From an uncultured Syntrophobacterales bacterium (GTDB lineage Bacteria > Desulfobacterota > Syntrophia > Syntrophales > UBA5619): 15,761 bases of DNA. Below, in pieces: positions 6,547-13,958 of this stretch. The stretch spans positions 1 through 15,761 of the forward strand of contig CAIUXU010000190.1 of the NCBI GenBank assembly GCA_903903205.1. The letters run 5' to 3'. The notes under the pieces were generated by a model. That model was not told the DNA's origin, made no database searches, and saw only the letters and a program-made list of their open reading frames with translations. How positions within the stretch are numbered: position 1 is the first letter of the stretch; every line of letters starts with the position of its first letter. The translations under genes and the position numbers were made by a program.

Positions 6547-8282
6547 AACTGGCTAAAACCGCCGGCTTCTGCATGGGGGTGAAAAGGGCCGTGGATATGG
6601 TCCTCGATATGGTTCGTCAAAAAGGCCACGAAACCATCTATACGTACGGCCCTCTGATCCACAACCCCCAGACGATCGAACTTCTCAGGCAGCGGGGAAT
6701 CACTCCGATTCGCCACCTGCAGGAGATTGAAAAGGTTCCCGCCGGGGCCTTCATGGTCATCCGTGCCCACGGTATCGCACCGGTAGAAAGAGAAAAGATC
6801 AAGGAAAAAGGATTCCGGATCATTGACGCCACCTGTCCCAAAGTGGCGCACGTTCAGGCGATCATTCGGAAGCGTGCGGGGGCGGGTTTTGCGGTTCTGA
6901 TTGCGGGAGATAGGGAACACCCGGAAGTGAACGGCCTGTTAGGCTTTGCGGGCAGTGAGGGGATCGTCATCGGCGCCCCCGAAGAGGTGGATGGTCTGCG
7001 GCCGTTGACAAAGGTGTGCGTCGTTGCCCAGACAACGCAGAGTTTGGAGGAATATGCCGCCATCGTCCGCCGTGTAAAGGAGCGCTTTCCGGAAGCGGAG
7101 ATCTTCGATACGATCTGCGACTCAACGGAGAAGCGTCAGACCGAGATCAAGGCGCTTGCCTCCGGGACGGACGCCGTCTTCATCGTCGGCGGCAGAAATA
7201 GCGCGAACACGCGGCGCCTCGCCGAACTTGCAAAGCTTCGGGGAAAACCAGCCTTCCACATTGAAACTGCCGACGAGCTCAAAGAAATCGATGTTTCGAG
7301 CTACCGCCGGATCGGCGTTTCGGCCGGGGCCTCGACCCCCAACTGGATCATCGGTCGGGTGGTGGACCATCTGACCGGACGCCTGGGCAAGCGGGAAGAA
7401 ATCCTCCGGCATCTCTTTAAGGTCTGGGTCTTTGCCGTTCGCACGGATATCTACTCTGCCGCGGGCGCAGGCTTTCTCTCCTTTGCCGCCATGCTTCTCC
7501 AGGGGTTGCCGGTGAAACCCGTCCTCATCCTGACTGCCTCCCTCTACGTGTATGCCATGCATGTGCTCAACCGCTTCATCAATCGGAAAGCCAGCAGTAT
7601 CAGCTCCTTTCGTGAAGAGTCCTATCTCATTCATGAAAAGATCTACATAACACTGGCCGTTCTCTCCATGATTCTCGCTCTCAGCGCCTCTTTCGCCGCG
7701 GGGATGGCGCCGTTCATTCTGTTGTTCGTCATCTCTTTCTCCGGCGTTTTCTACAATACAAGAATTCTTCCAAGGGGATGGCGCTTTCAGAGACTGAAGG
7801 ATATTCCGGGGTCGAAGAACATCGCGACCGCCATAGCTTGGGCGGCCGTCACGGCGTTGCTGCCGTGGATCGATGCCGGACCGACGCTCACACCCGGGGT
7901 CGTGATCGCCTTTCTGTTTATTAACGGCATGGTCTTCACCCGTTCCGCGCTATCGGACATCCTCGATATCCAGAGCGACCGCCTGATCGGCCGTGAGACC
8001 CTCCCCGCCCTGATCGGCGAGCGGAAAACGCTGATCATCCTCCAGGGGATCTCCGGTTTCCTGTTTGTGCTGCTATTTATTGCCCCTCTCGCCGGATGGG
8101 CGACATCACTCAGTTTTTTTCTTTTAACCTGTGTGTTTTATATATGGATTTGTTTCAAACTTTATGATAGAAGGTCCGGGTTTTCCGGAGTCGTTCTGGA
8201 AGGTCTCTTGGAAAGCGGCTACATGATCGCCGGGGCCGGCGCCTTTTTGTGGCTCGTGGTGGTCAGGGGCTTGGCTGCATGA
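6537..8282 (+). CDS. ispH: IspH (HMBPP reductase) fused to a UbiA-type membrane prenyltransferase domain
   Basis: A single 581-residue frame. Residues 1-290 are IspH, the [4Fe-4S] enzyme that reduces HMBPP to IPP and DMAPP. The three cluster cysteines are C12 (GFCMGVKRA), C100 (DATCPKV) and C194 (TICDSTEKRQ). The substrate set is also present: H42, H78, H128, E130 in HPEVNG, TTQS at 166-169, S222/N224 in RNSANT, and SAGASTP at 262-268. IspH normally ends near 280-320 residues. Residues about 295-581 continue into a polytopic UbiA-like domain with about eight or nine hydrophobic segments. Its second aspartate motif is intact (DILDIQSDRLIGRETLP, D474, D477, D481) and KDIPGSKN is typical. At the first motif, where UbiA enzymes have NDxxDxxxD, it reads NRFINRKAS (345-353) with no acid. 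ATG 6537 follows a GGGGGGAGGAG ribosome site; an in-frame ATG at 6495 is disfavoured because it lies inside tlyA and adds residues before the family N-terminus. The membrane domain could tether IspH or act on a prenyl diphosphate; its activity is unproven. Confidence 0.93.
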   Translation: MGVKLAKTAGFCMGVKRAVDMVLDMVRQKGHETIYTYGPLIHNPQTIELLRQRGITPIRHLQEIEKVPAGAFMVIRAHGIAPVEREKIKEKGFRIIDATCPKVAHVQAIIRKRAGAGFAVLIAGDREHPEVNGLLGFAGSEGIVIGAPEEVDGLRPLTKVCVVAQTTQSLEEYAAIVRRVKERFPEAEIFDTICDSTEKRQTEIKALASGTDAVFIVGGRNSANTRRLAELAKLRGKPAFHIETADELKEIDVSSYRRIGVSAGASTPNWIIGRVVDHLTGRLGKREEILRHLFKVWVFAVRTDIYSAAGAGFLSFAAMLLQGLPVKPVLILTASLYVYAMHVLNRFINRKASSISSFREESYLIHEKIYITLAVLSMILALSASFAAGMAPFILLFVISFSGVFYNTRILPRGWRFQRLKDIPGSKNIATAIAWAAVTALLPWIDAGPTLTPGVVIAFLFINGMVFTRSALSDILDIQSDRLIGRETLPALIGERKTLIILQGISGFLFVLLFIAPLAGWATSLSFFLLTCVFYIWICFKLYDRRSGFSGVVLEGLLESGYMIAGAGAFLWLVVVRGLAA

Positions 8283-8294
8283 ACCGGAGGGATC

Positions 8295-8885
8295 GTGATC
8301 ACGAAAACAGGGATAAAAGCCGCCATTGCGATCCTGTGCTTAGTCATCCTGGGCTGTGGAGGGCTTCGCTTTTCCGAGATTTCGCCGGATGCCCGGGATT
8401 TTCATCCCCGGCGGATCGCCGTCCTGCCTGCCGACACGACGGCTTTTGCTGAGGCGAAGGGCGTTGTCGATCGTCTTTTTGCCGAAGCGCTGATCGAGCG
8501 GCAGTGGTTCTCCGATGTGATCGGGGGAGAGGCAGTCGGTCGGCGTCTGGAATCGGATGAGGCCTTCAGGAAGGTTGTCGCGGGCTATCTGGCCAAGCGC
8601 GCGAGTGTCAGTTTTTCTGACCCGGAACTGAGCGGAGGGATCGGCGGGTTGACCGGTACGGAGGCGTTTCTGCTCGTCCGCGTCGATTACTGGAACTACA
8701 TGACGGAGAATGACAAGAAGTTGGCCAAGGTTAGCCTCAGCATCACCATGATCGAGGCAAAGACGGGGAAGGCCCTCTGGACGGCGGCCCATCACAAGAT
8801 CAGCGAATACCTGATCATTAGACCGGACCTTCCCGCTGTGGCGAGGGATCTCATCCGTGAGATGGTCGGTTACATGCCGCATTGA
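8295..8885 (+). CDS. Putative lipoprotein, CsgG/GNA1162-like
   Basis: A 196-residue protein with a lipoprotein signal: basic start (KTGIK), hydrophobic core and lipobox ILGC with Cys21 as the lipidation site. The mature part begins with RRIAVLPAD, has GTEAFLLVRVDYWNY near the middle and KVSLSITMIEAKTGKALWTA further on. This alternation of IAVLP and 'hxhxhxhxDxxTGxxxW' resembles small outer-membrane-associated lipoproteins of the CsgG/GNA1162 fold, which are often annotated as hypothetical. That assignment comes from motif memory only. The start is GTG 8295, with CGGAGGG placed 4-10 bases before it. It lies 12 bases after the ispH fusion and about 39 bases before the NfuA-like gene, so it is probably in the same transcript, but a functional link to isoprenoid or Fe-S chemistry is not evident. 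Confidence 0.72.
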   Translation: MITKTGIKAAIAILCLVILGCGGLRFSEISPDARDFHPRRIAVLPADTTAFAEAKGVVDRLFAEALIERQWFSDVIGGEAVGRRLESDEAFRKVVAGYLAKRASVSFSDPELSGGIGGLTGTEAFLLVRVDYWNYMTENDKKLAKVSLSITMIEAKTGKALWTAAHHKISEYLIIRPDLPAVARDLIREMVGYMPH

Positions 8886-8924
8886 CGGGCGACCTTTAAA
8901 CCGGTGAGAATGGGAGAAAAAGGG

Positions 8925-9146
8925 ATGAGAGAAGAAGTACAGAAGATCATCGACCGGATCAGGCCCAATCTCCAGGCGGACGGCGGGGATGTGGAATTGA
9001 TCGATGTGGGCGACGACGGCGTCGTCAAGGTGAGGCTGGTCGGGGCCTGTCACGGATGCCCGATGGCCCAGATGACCCTGAAGAACGGGATCGAAAAATC
9101 TCTTAAACAGGAGATCCCGGGGGTTAAATCTGTGATTTCCGTTTAG
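8925..9146 (+). CDS. NfuA/NifU C-terminal-like Fe-S cluster scaffold protein
   Basis: A 73-residue stand-alone NifU C-terminal domain. RPNLQADGGDVELIDV and the CxxC motif GACHGCPMA are diagnostic; two subunits hold one [4Fe-4S] cluster through these cysteines and pass it to apo-proteins. ATG 8925 is chosen because GGGAG at 8912-8916 sits about 8 bases ahead and the N-terminus MREEVQKIIDRIRP matches the family; GTG 8904 and ATG 8910 are in-frame alternatives. It lies between the lipoprotein and the ferredoxin genes, downstream of ispH, whose product needs a [4Fe-4S] cluster. Cluster supply to IspH is therefore an attractive inference but not shown. Confidence 0.92.
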   Translation: MREEVQKIIDRIRPNLQADGGDVELIDVGDDGVVKVRLVGACHGCPMAQMTLKNGIEKSLKQEIPGVKSVISV

Positions 9147-9205
9147 ACGAGTGGACCGGGTGCGCCGGTTTGCAGGATAACAAATAGAAGAAGGAGAAGA
9201 AAGTC

Positions 9206-9385
9206 ATGGCTTATATCATTACCGATGAATGCATTGCTTGTGGTTCCTGTCAGGATGAGTGCCCGGCGGAGGCGATCAGTGAGGGGGAGGACAAATACAC
9301 GATTGATGCCAAATTGTGTACGGATTGCGGCGCCTGTGCGGAGCAGTGCCCGGTCGAGGCTATCACGCCCGGGGAAGAGAAGTAG
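9206..9385 (+). CDS. 2[4Fe-4S] bacterial-type ferredoxin
   Basis: A 59-residue protein with two clostridial-type cluster motifs: CxxCxxC at C9, C12 and C15 with C19-Pro, and CxxCxxC at C38, C41 and C44 with C48-Pro. The two halves are pseudo-symmetric, as in small dicluster ferredoxins that carry low-potential electrons in the cytoplasm of anaerobes. AAGGAG at 9191-9196 is placed 9 bases before ATG 9206. The gene is the last before a strong terminator. Since IspH needs an external one-electron donor, this ferredoxin is a candidate partner; a general role in anaerobic metabolism is equally possible. Confidence 0.95.
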   Translation: MAYIITDECIACGSCQDECPAEAISEGEDKYTIDAKLCTDCGACAEQCPVEAITPGEEK

Positions 9386-9408
9386 CTCCATATCAGCTTG
9401 AATTGGAC

Positions 9409-9463
9409 GAGGGGGAAACACCGCGCCGGCGATACGGCGGCGCGGATTCCCCCCCTCTTTTTT
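9409..9463 (+). terminator. Rho-independent terminator after the ferredoxin gene
   Basis: A long GC-rich hairpin begins 24 bases after the ferredoxin stop. The outer arm GAGGGGGAA (9409-9417) pairs with TTCCCCCCCTC (9447-9457), with two extra C residues bulged. The inner arm CCGCGCCG (9421-9428) pairs exactly with CGGCGCGG (9438-9445) around a 9-base loop. Six T residues (9458-9463) follow. This should end the upstream transcript and separate it from the tmk group. Confidence 0.85.
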
Positions 9464-9509
9464 CAGGGCCCTGCGGCCTGACCACGCGGTTTTTGGTGGG
9501 GCTGGGAAA

Positions 9510-10175
9510 ATGAAGCGTTTCATTACGTTCGATGGCATCGAAGGGTGCGGCAAGACGACTCAGATCAGGCTTGCAGAGGTCTGGCTCCGGGAGCGCGGCG
9601 TTTCCGTCCTTGCAACCGCTGAACCAGGCGGGACACCGCTTGGGCGGAAGATCCGGGAAATTCTGCTCAACCGCGGATCATGTTTGATCGGCGCCGAAGC
9701 TGAACTTCTTCTGTTTGCAGCGGCGCGCGCCCAGCACGTCAGGGAGGCCATTCTCCCCGCCCTTGAAAAGGGCGAGTGGGTTCTCTGTGATCGCTTTGCG
9801 GACGCGACCCTGGCTTACCAGGGATTTGGCCGGGGTCTCGATGCCGGGTTCATCCGGACCTTGAACGCATTTTCCGGCCAAGGGCTGGAGCCGGAGAGGA
9901 CGCTCCTGTTTGACCTGCCCGTGGAGACGGGTCTTGCGCGGGCGAAAAAACGGGCGTCCGGTGTGCTGCCCGAGGTGGCAGAGGATCGATTTGAGCAGGA
10001 AGAAAGGGCCTTTCACGGGAGAATCCGCGAAGGCTATCTCGCCCTCGCGGCGGCGGAGCCGGAGCGCTTTCGGATCATCGACGGTGCGGGGTCGGTAGAA
10101 ACCGTCCAGCGCGAGGTCTGCCGTTGTCTGGAGGCTTTGCCGCAGATCCCTTTCCGCAAGGGTGAGCGGGAATGA
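9510..10175 (+). CDS. tmk: Thymidylate kinase
   Basis: A 221-residue P-loop kinase that phosphorylates dTMP to dTDP. It shows the Walker A loop GIEGCGKTT (9-17), the dTMP-binding EPGGTPLG (38-45), DRF (94-96) followed by ATLAYQGFGRG, and a LID-region segment RAKKRASG leading to DRFEQEERAFHGRIREGY. The length is normal for bacterial Tmk. The ATG follows a G-rich GGTGGGGCTGGG stretch and comes 47 bases after the terminator, so a promoter for the tmk group should lie in this short gap or inside the terminator region; none is clear. It overlaps holB by four bases (ATGA). Confidence 0.96.
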   Translation: MKRFITFDGIEGCGKTTQIRLAEVWLRERGVSVLATAEPGGTPLGRKIREILLNRGSCLIGAEAELLLFAAARAQHVREAILPALEKGEWVLCDRFADATLAYQGFGRGLDAGFIRTLNAFSGQGLEPERTLLFDLPVETGLARAKKRASGVLPEVAEDRFEQEERAFHGRIREGYLALAAAEPERFRIIDGAGSVETVQREVCRCLEALPQIPFRKGERE

Positions 10176-11137
10176 GATTCGCGGAGATCTACGGCCACGA
10201 AAAGCCGATAGCCATTTTGAAGAGTGCGATGGCCAAAGATCGCATCGCCCATGCCTGGCTCTTCTACGGCATGGATGGAATCGGCAAGAAAACCACCGCG
10301 TCCGTCTTTGCCAGGGCCTTGAACTGCGGAGGGGTGGAACCGCCCTGCGACGCCTGCGCCTCCTGCCGGAAGGCGGAACACAATAACCACCCCAACATCA
10401 TCACGGTCCAGGCGGAAGGACCGTTCATCAAGATCGGGGCGGTCAGGGAGATTCAGACCCGGATGACCTTCCGGCCCAGCGAGGGAAGGCGGGTCTTCAT
10501 TCTGCGGGAGGCGGACCGGATGAATGCTGCCGCCGCCAATGCCCTTCTCAAGACCCTGGAGGAACCGTCCGCAGACAACATTTTGCTGCTGACGACCGCA
10601 CGACCCCACGCCCTTCCGCTCACGATTCTCTCCCGCTGCCAGCATCTGCGTTTTTCCCCGCTGCCGCCTGGAGAAGTGGCCCGGTTTCTCCGGGAGAAGG
10701 AGGGGCTGGAAACCGCTGCCGCAGATATTCTTGCCGCATCGTCAGCAGGCAGCATTGGCAGGGCCGTCGAGATGAACAAGGAAGACTACCTCGCGCTGCG
10801 GGACGCCATCCTGGAGCTCTTTGCCGAGGACAATCCGGACGATCTGCTGAAAAGACTCGCCTTTGCCGGCCGCTTCGGGACGGAACGGGAGGAGATCCTG
10901 GAGCGGCTCCGGATCCTCCGAAACGGCTACCGGGACGGCCTCGTTCTCCGGGAGACGGGAGAGAAGGAAAGGCTGATGTTCCGGGATCGGGCCGCGGTGA
11001 TCGAAACGGTAGCCGGGCGTCTGTCGGGACGCGATCTGCTGCGCAACATGGCCGCGGTGGATGCGGCCATGAGCGCCATCGCGCAAAACGCCAATAAGTC
11101 GTTGACTTTGGAGGCCATGCTGATTAAGCTTGCCTGA
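10172..11137 (+). CDS. holB: DNA polymerase III subunit delta-prime
   Basis: A 321-residue AAA+ clamp-loader subunit. Visible are an intact Walker A loop (GMDGIGKKTT, 33-42), a four-cysteine zinc module (C52, C59, C62, C65), the Walker-B-like RRVFILREADRMN, the helix ANALLKTLEEP (122-132) and the SRC motif (154-156) with which clamp loaders reach a neighbour's ATP site. The C-terminal part (about 205-321) is the helical collar domain. E. coli delta-prime lacks a working P-loop, whereas this one looks able to bind nucleotide. DnaX is unlikely because the protein is short, starts RFAEIYGHEKPIA and sits next to tmk, the classical holB position. The ATG shares four bases with the tmk stop. Confidence 0.92.
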   Translation: MRFAEIYGHEKPIAILKSAMAKDRIAHAWLFYGMDGIGKKTTASVFARALNCGGVEPPCDACASCRKAEHNNHPNIITVQAEGPFIKIGAVREIQTRMTFRPSEGRRVFILREADRMNAAAANALLKTLEEPSADNILLLTTARPHALPLTILSRCQHLRFSPLPPGEVARFLREKEGLETAAADILAASSAGSIGRAVEMNKEDYLALRDAILELFAEDNPDDLLKRLAFAGRFGTEREEILERLRILRNGYRDGLVLRETGEKERLMFRDRAAVIETVAGRLSGRDLLRNMAAVDAAMSAIAQNANKSLTLEAMLIKLA

Positions 11138-11165
11138 ACAAAATAAACGCCGGGAGTGACTATCT

Positions 11166-12011
11166 TTGAAAAATATCGTGGGCGTCAAATTCAAGAAAGA
11201 GGGGAAGATCTACTCTTTCCATGCGGCCGATCTCCCTTTGAAGCGGAACGACCTCGTCCTTGTCATTACAGACAATGGACAGGCCATAGGAACGGTGGCG
11301 ACGGAGGTCAAGGCCGTCCCTGTTGGGCAACTGGCAGCCAATCTGAAGAATGTCCTGCGTCAGGCGACGGAGGAGGATCTCCGGACCCGCGAATACAATC
11401 AGAACCTGGAGCAGGAGGCCATGCAGTTCTGCGTTAGGAGGATCGCTGAGCGGAAACTGCCCATGAAGATGATTGACGTGGAATGTCTCTTCGACAAGAG
11501 CAAAATGCTATTCTCTTTTGCGGCGGAAAACCGGGTGGATTTTCGGGATCTGGTGAAAGATCTTGTGCAGCGGTTTCACACCCGCATCGAACTCAGGCAG
11601 GTGGGTGCACGGCAGGAGGCGCGTGTTATCAAGGGGCTTGGAATCTGTGGGAGGGAAGTGTGCTGTGCGACACTGCTACACAACCTTGATCGGGTTTCGG
11701 TCAAGATGGCCAAGGAACAGAACATGTCCCTCAACCCCGAGAAGATCTCCGGCCTCTGCGGGAGGCTGATGTGCTGCTTGGGCTTCGAATATGAAGCGTA
11801 TGCGGATCTGAAGAAAGACATGCCGAAGTGTGGAAAGATGGTCCAGACCCCCGATGGACGGGGGAAAGTGATCCGGCAGAGCGCCCTCCGGGGTGAGATC
11901 GTCGTTATCCTTGAAGGCGGCAAAGAGGCCACCTTTAAGACAAAGGATATCATTAAAGACAAAGCTCCTGTCGTTTCCGCGGAAAAACAAGAGGGCTCTG
12001 TCCCCCATTAA
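11166..12011 (+). CDS. ricT: PSP1 domain protein, RicT-like
   Basis: A 281-residue member of the PSP1/RicT (YaaT) family. The start is TTG 11166, supported by GGGAG at 11152-11156 and by the family-typical N-terminus IVGVKFKKEGKIY; no other in-frame start fits. The diagnostic PSP1 core contains GLGICGREVCCATLL (157-171), VSVKMAKEQ, SLNPEKISG and CGRLMCCLGFEYE (198-210), giving cysteines 161, 166, 167, 198, 203, 204 and 222. In Bacillus, RicT works with RicA and RicF in a complex with Fe-S clusters that affects RNA processing; no RicA or RicF gene is in this window. The tmk-holB-ricT-metG order is widely conserved in bacteria. The last 20 residues are charged and variable. Confidence 0.93.
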   Translation: MKNIVGVKFKKEGKIYSFHAADLPLKRNDLVLVITDNGQAIGTVATEVKAVPVGQLAANLKNVLRQATEEDLRTREYNQNLEQEAMQFCVRRIAERKLPMKMIDVECLFDKSKMLFSFAAENRVDFRDLVKDLVQRFHTRIELRQVGARQEARVIKGLGICGREVCCATLLHNLDRVSVKMAKEQNMSLNPEKISGLCGRLMCCLGFEYEAYADLKKDMPKCGKMVQTPDGRGKVIRQSALRGEIVVILEGGKEATFKTKDIIKDKAPVVSAEKQEGSVPH

Positions 12012-12019
12012 GGTGAATT

Positions 12020-13924
12020 ATGGAAAACACTTTTTATATCACGACACCGATCTACTACGTGAACGCCTCTCCCCACATCGGGCACGCCTACACAACCATT
12101 GTTGCCGACGTCCTCGCCCGCTACCACAGGCTCCACGGCTTCCGGACCTTTTTTACGACCGGGACGGATGAGCACGGCGACAAGATTGCGGAAGCGGCGC
12201 AGAAAGCAGGCGTCACCCCGAAGGAGTACGCCGACCGGATCAGCGCCCAGTTCCGCGCTCTCTGGCCGGAGCTTGCGGTCACGAACGATTACTTCATCCG
12301 GACCACCGATCCAAACCATGTCGATACGGTCCGGCGGATTCTCCAGAAGGTTTATGACGCGGGGGACATCTACTTCGGTCAGTATGAGGGATTCTACTGC
12401 GTCGGCTGCGAGCGCTTCTATATGGAGAAGGAGCTGGTTGACGGAAAATGCCCCGACCACCAGACCGCGCCGGAATACCGGAAAGAGAGCAACTATTTTT
12501 TTCGGATGAGCAAATACCAGAAGTGGCTCATCAATCACATCGAGGAAAATCCGGAGTTCATTCGGCCGGAACGGTACCGGAACGAGGCCCTCGCGTTCCT
12601 CCGCGAGCCGCTGGAGGACCTCTGCATCTCCCGTCCGAAGAGCCGCCTCACCTGGGGGATCACGCTGCCGTTTGACGATGATTACGTAACCTATGTCTGG
12701 TTCGACGCGCTCATCAACTACGTCACGGCAGTCGGCTATCCGGACGGGGATAACTTCCGGACCTTCTGGCCGGTGGCCGAGCACCTGATCGCCAAGGACA
12801 TCCTGAAACCGCACGGGATCTACTGGTCCACGATGCTTAAAGCGGCCGGGATCGAACCCTACCAGCATCTCAACGTCCACGGATATTGGAACGTCGATCA
12901 GAGCAAAATGTCCAAGAGCGTGGGCAATGTTGTAAAACCTCTCGACCTGAAGGACAAATACGGCCTCGACCCCTTCCGCTATTTTCTCTTGCGGGACATG
13001 GTCTTTGGCCTCGATTCCAGCTTCAGCGAGGAGGCCTTCGTTCAGCGGATCAACTCCGATCTGGCGAACGACCTGGGCAACCTCGTCAGCCGTTCGATGA
13101 CGATGGCCGTGAAATATGGAAACGGCAAAGTCCCGGCGCCCACGGCGGCCGTCGCTGAAGACCGTCTTCTCCGGGAAACGGCTGCACGGACGGTGACCGA
13201 GGTGGAGGCCTGCTTCGCGGAGCTCGGTTTCCACAAGGCGCTGATCGCGATCTGGGAATTCATCAACGTCACGAACAAGTATATCGTCGAGCGGGAGCCC
13301 TGGCTGCTCGCCAAGGATCCAGCCAACAGGGCCCGCCTGGAGGCGATCCTCTACAATCTATTGGAGGTCCTCCGGATCACGGCCGTGCTGATCACCCCCT
13401 TCATGCCGGGGTCTGCCGCGAAAATTCAGGAAGAACTCGGGATTGCCAATCCGGCCGGTCAGAATTTCGCCACCATCCGGGAATGGGGCCTCCTTCCACC
13501 GGGAAACGAACTGAAGCGGGGCGAATCCCTCTTTCCGCGCGTAGAAATCAAACCGGCTGAGGCTTCAACGGAACCGGCCAAGGCCAAGCTTCCGCCGATC
13601 AAGCCGGAGATCTCCTACGAGGAGTTCGAAAAGGTGGACCTTCGAACGGCGAAAGTTCTGGCCGCCGAGATGGTCCCCAAATCGAACAAGCTGATCCGAT
13701 TGACGGTGGAGATCGACGGAGAGAGGCAGATTGTGGCAGGCATCGGGAAAGACTACAAACCGGCGGACCTCGTCGGCAAGACCATCATCGTCGTCGCCAA
13801 CCTCAAACCGGCAAAACTGATGGGGGTTGAATCCCGCGGAATGCTCCTCGCGACCGATACGGAAGAGGGCCTCACCATCCTCGGCTTCGACCGGCCGCCG
13901 AAGACCGGCGCAAGGATCCGCTAA
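12020..13924 (+). CDS. metG: Methionyl-tRNA synthetase with C-terminal tRNA-binding domain
   Basis: A 634-residue class I synthetase that charges tRNA-Met. The Rossmann domain carries HIGH (19-22) and the KMSKS loop (296-300). The connective peptide has one zinc knuckle, C127-x2-C130 and C144-x2-H147, in the arrangement of the Thermus/Aquifex-like group rather than the two-knuckle E. coli form. The anticodon-binding helical domain includes NVTNKYIVEREPW (416-428). After a proline- and alanine-rich linker (about 508-530), an OB-fold Trbp111-type domain (532-634) follows, with FEKVDLRTAKV and NLKPAKLMGVESRGM. In many bacteria this domain drives dimerisation and helps bind tRNA. A good site (AAGGTGA) precedes ATG 12020, 8 bases after ricT. 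The gene ends 34 bases short of the convergent PPC gene, with no clear terminator between them. Confidence 0.97.
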   Translation: MENTFYITTPIYYVNASPHIGHAYTTIVADVLARYHRLHGFRTFFTTGTDEHGDKIAEAAQKAGVTPKEYADRISAQFRALWPELAVTNDYFIRTTDPNHVDTVRRILQKVYDAGDIYFGQYEGFYCVGCERFYMEKELVDGKCPDHQTAPEYRKESNYFFRMSKYQKWLINHIEENPEFIRPERYRNEALAFLREPLEDLCISRPKSRLTWGITLPFDDDYVTYVWFDALINYVTAVGYPDGDNFRTFWPVAEHLIAKDILKPHGIYWSTMLKAAGIEPYQHLNVHGYWNVDQSKMSKSVGNVVKPLDLKDKYGLDPFRYFLLRDMVFGLDSSFSEEAFVQRINSDLANDLGNLVSRSMTMAVKYGNGKVPAPTAAVAEDRLLRETAARTVTEVEACFAELGFHKALIAIWEFINVTNKYIVEREPWLLAKDPANRARLEAILYNLLEVLRITAVLITPFMPGSAAKIQEELGIANPAGQNFATIREWGLLPPGNELKRGESLFPRVEIKPAEASTEPAKAKLPPIKPEISYEEFEKVDLRTAKVLAAEMVPKSNKLIRLTVEIDGERQIVAGIGKDYKPADLVGKTIIVVANLKPAKLMGVESRGMLLATDTEEGLTILGFDRPPKTGARIR

Positions 13925-13958
13925 CAGACAGCAAAAGGCATCGCTTAAGCGCAAATGG

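Noticed and set aside
13925..13958. Bidirectional terminator between metG and the convergent PPC gene
   Set aside because: Only a short CGCTTAAGCG palindrome is present, with no adequate stem or T run.
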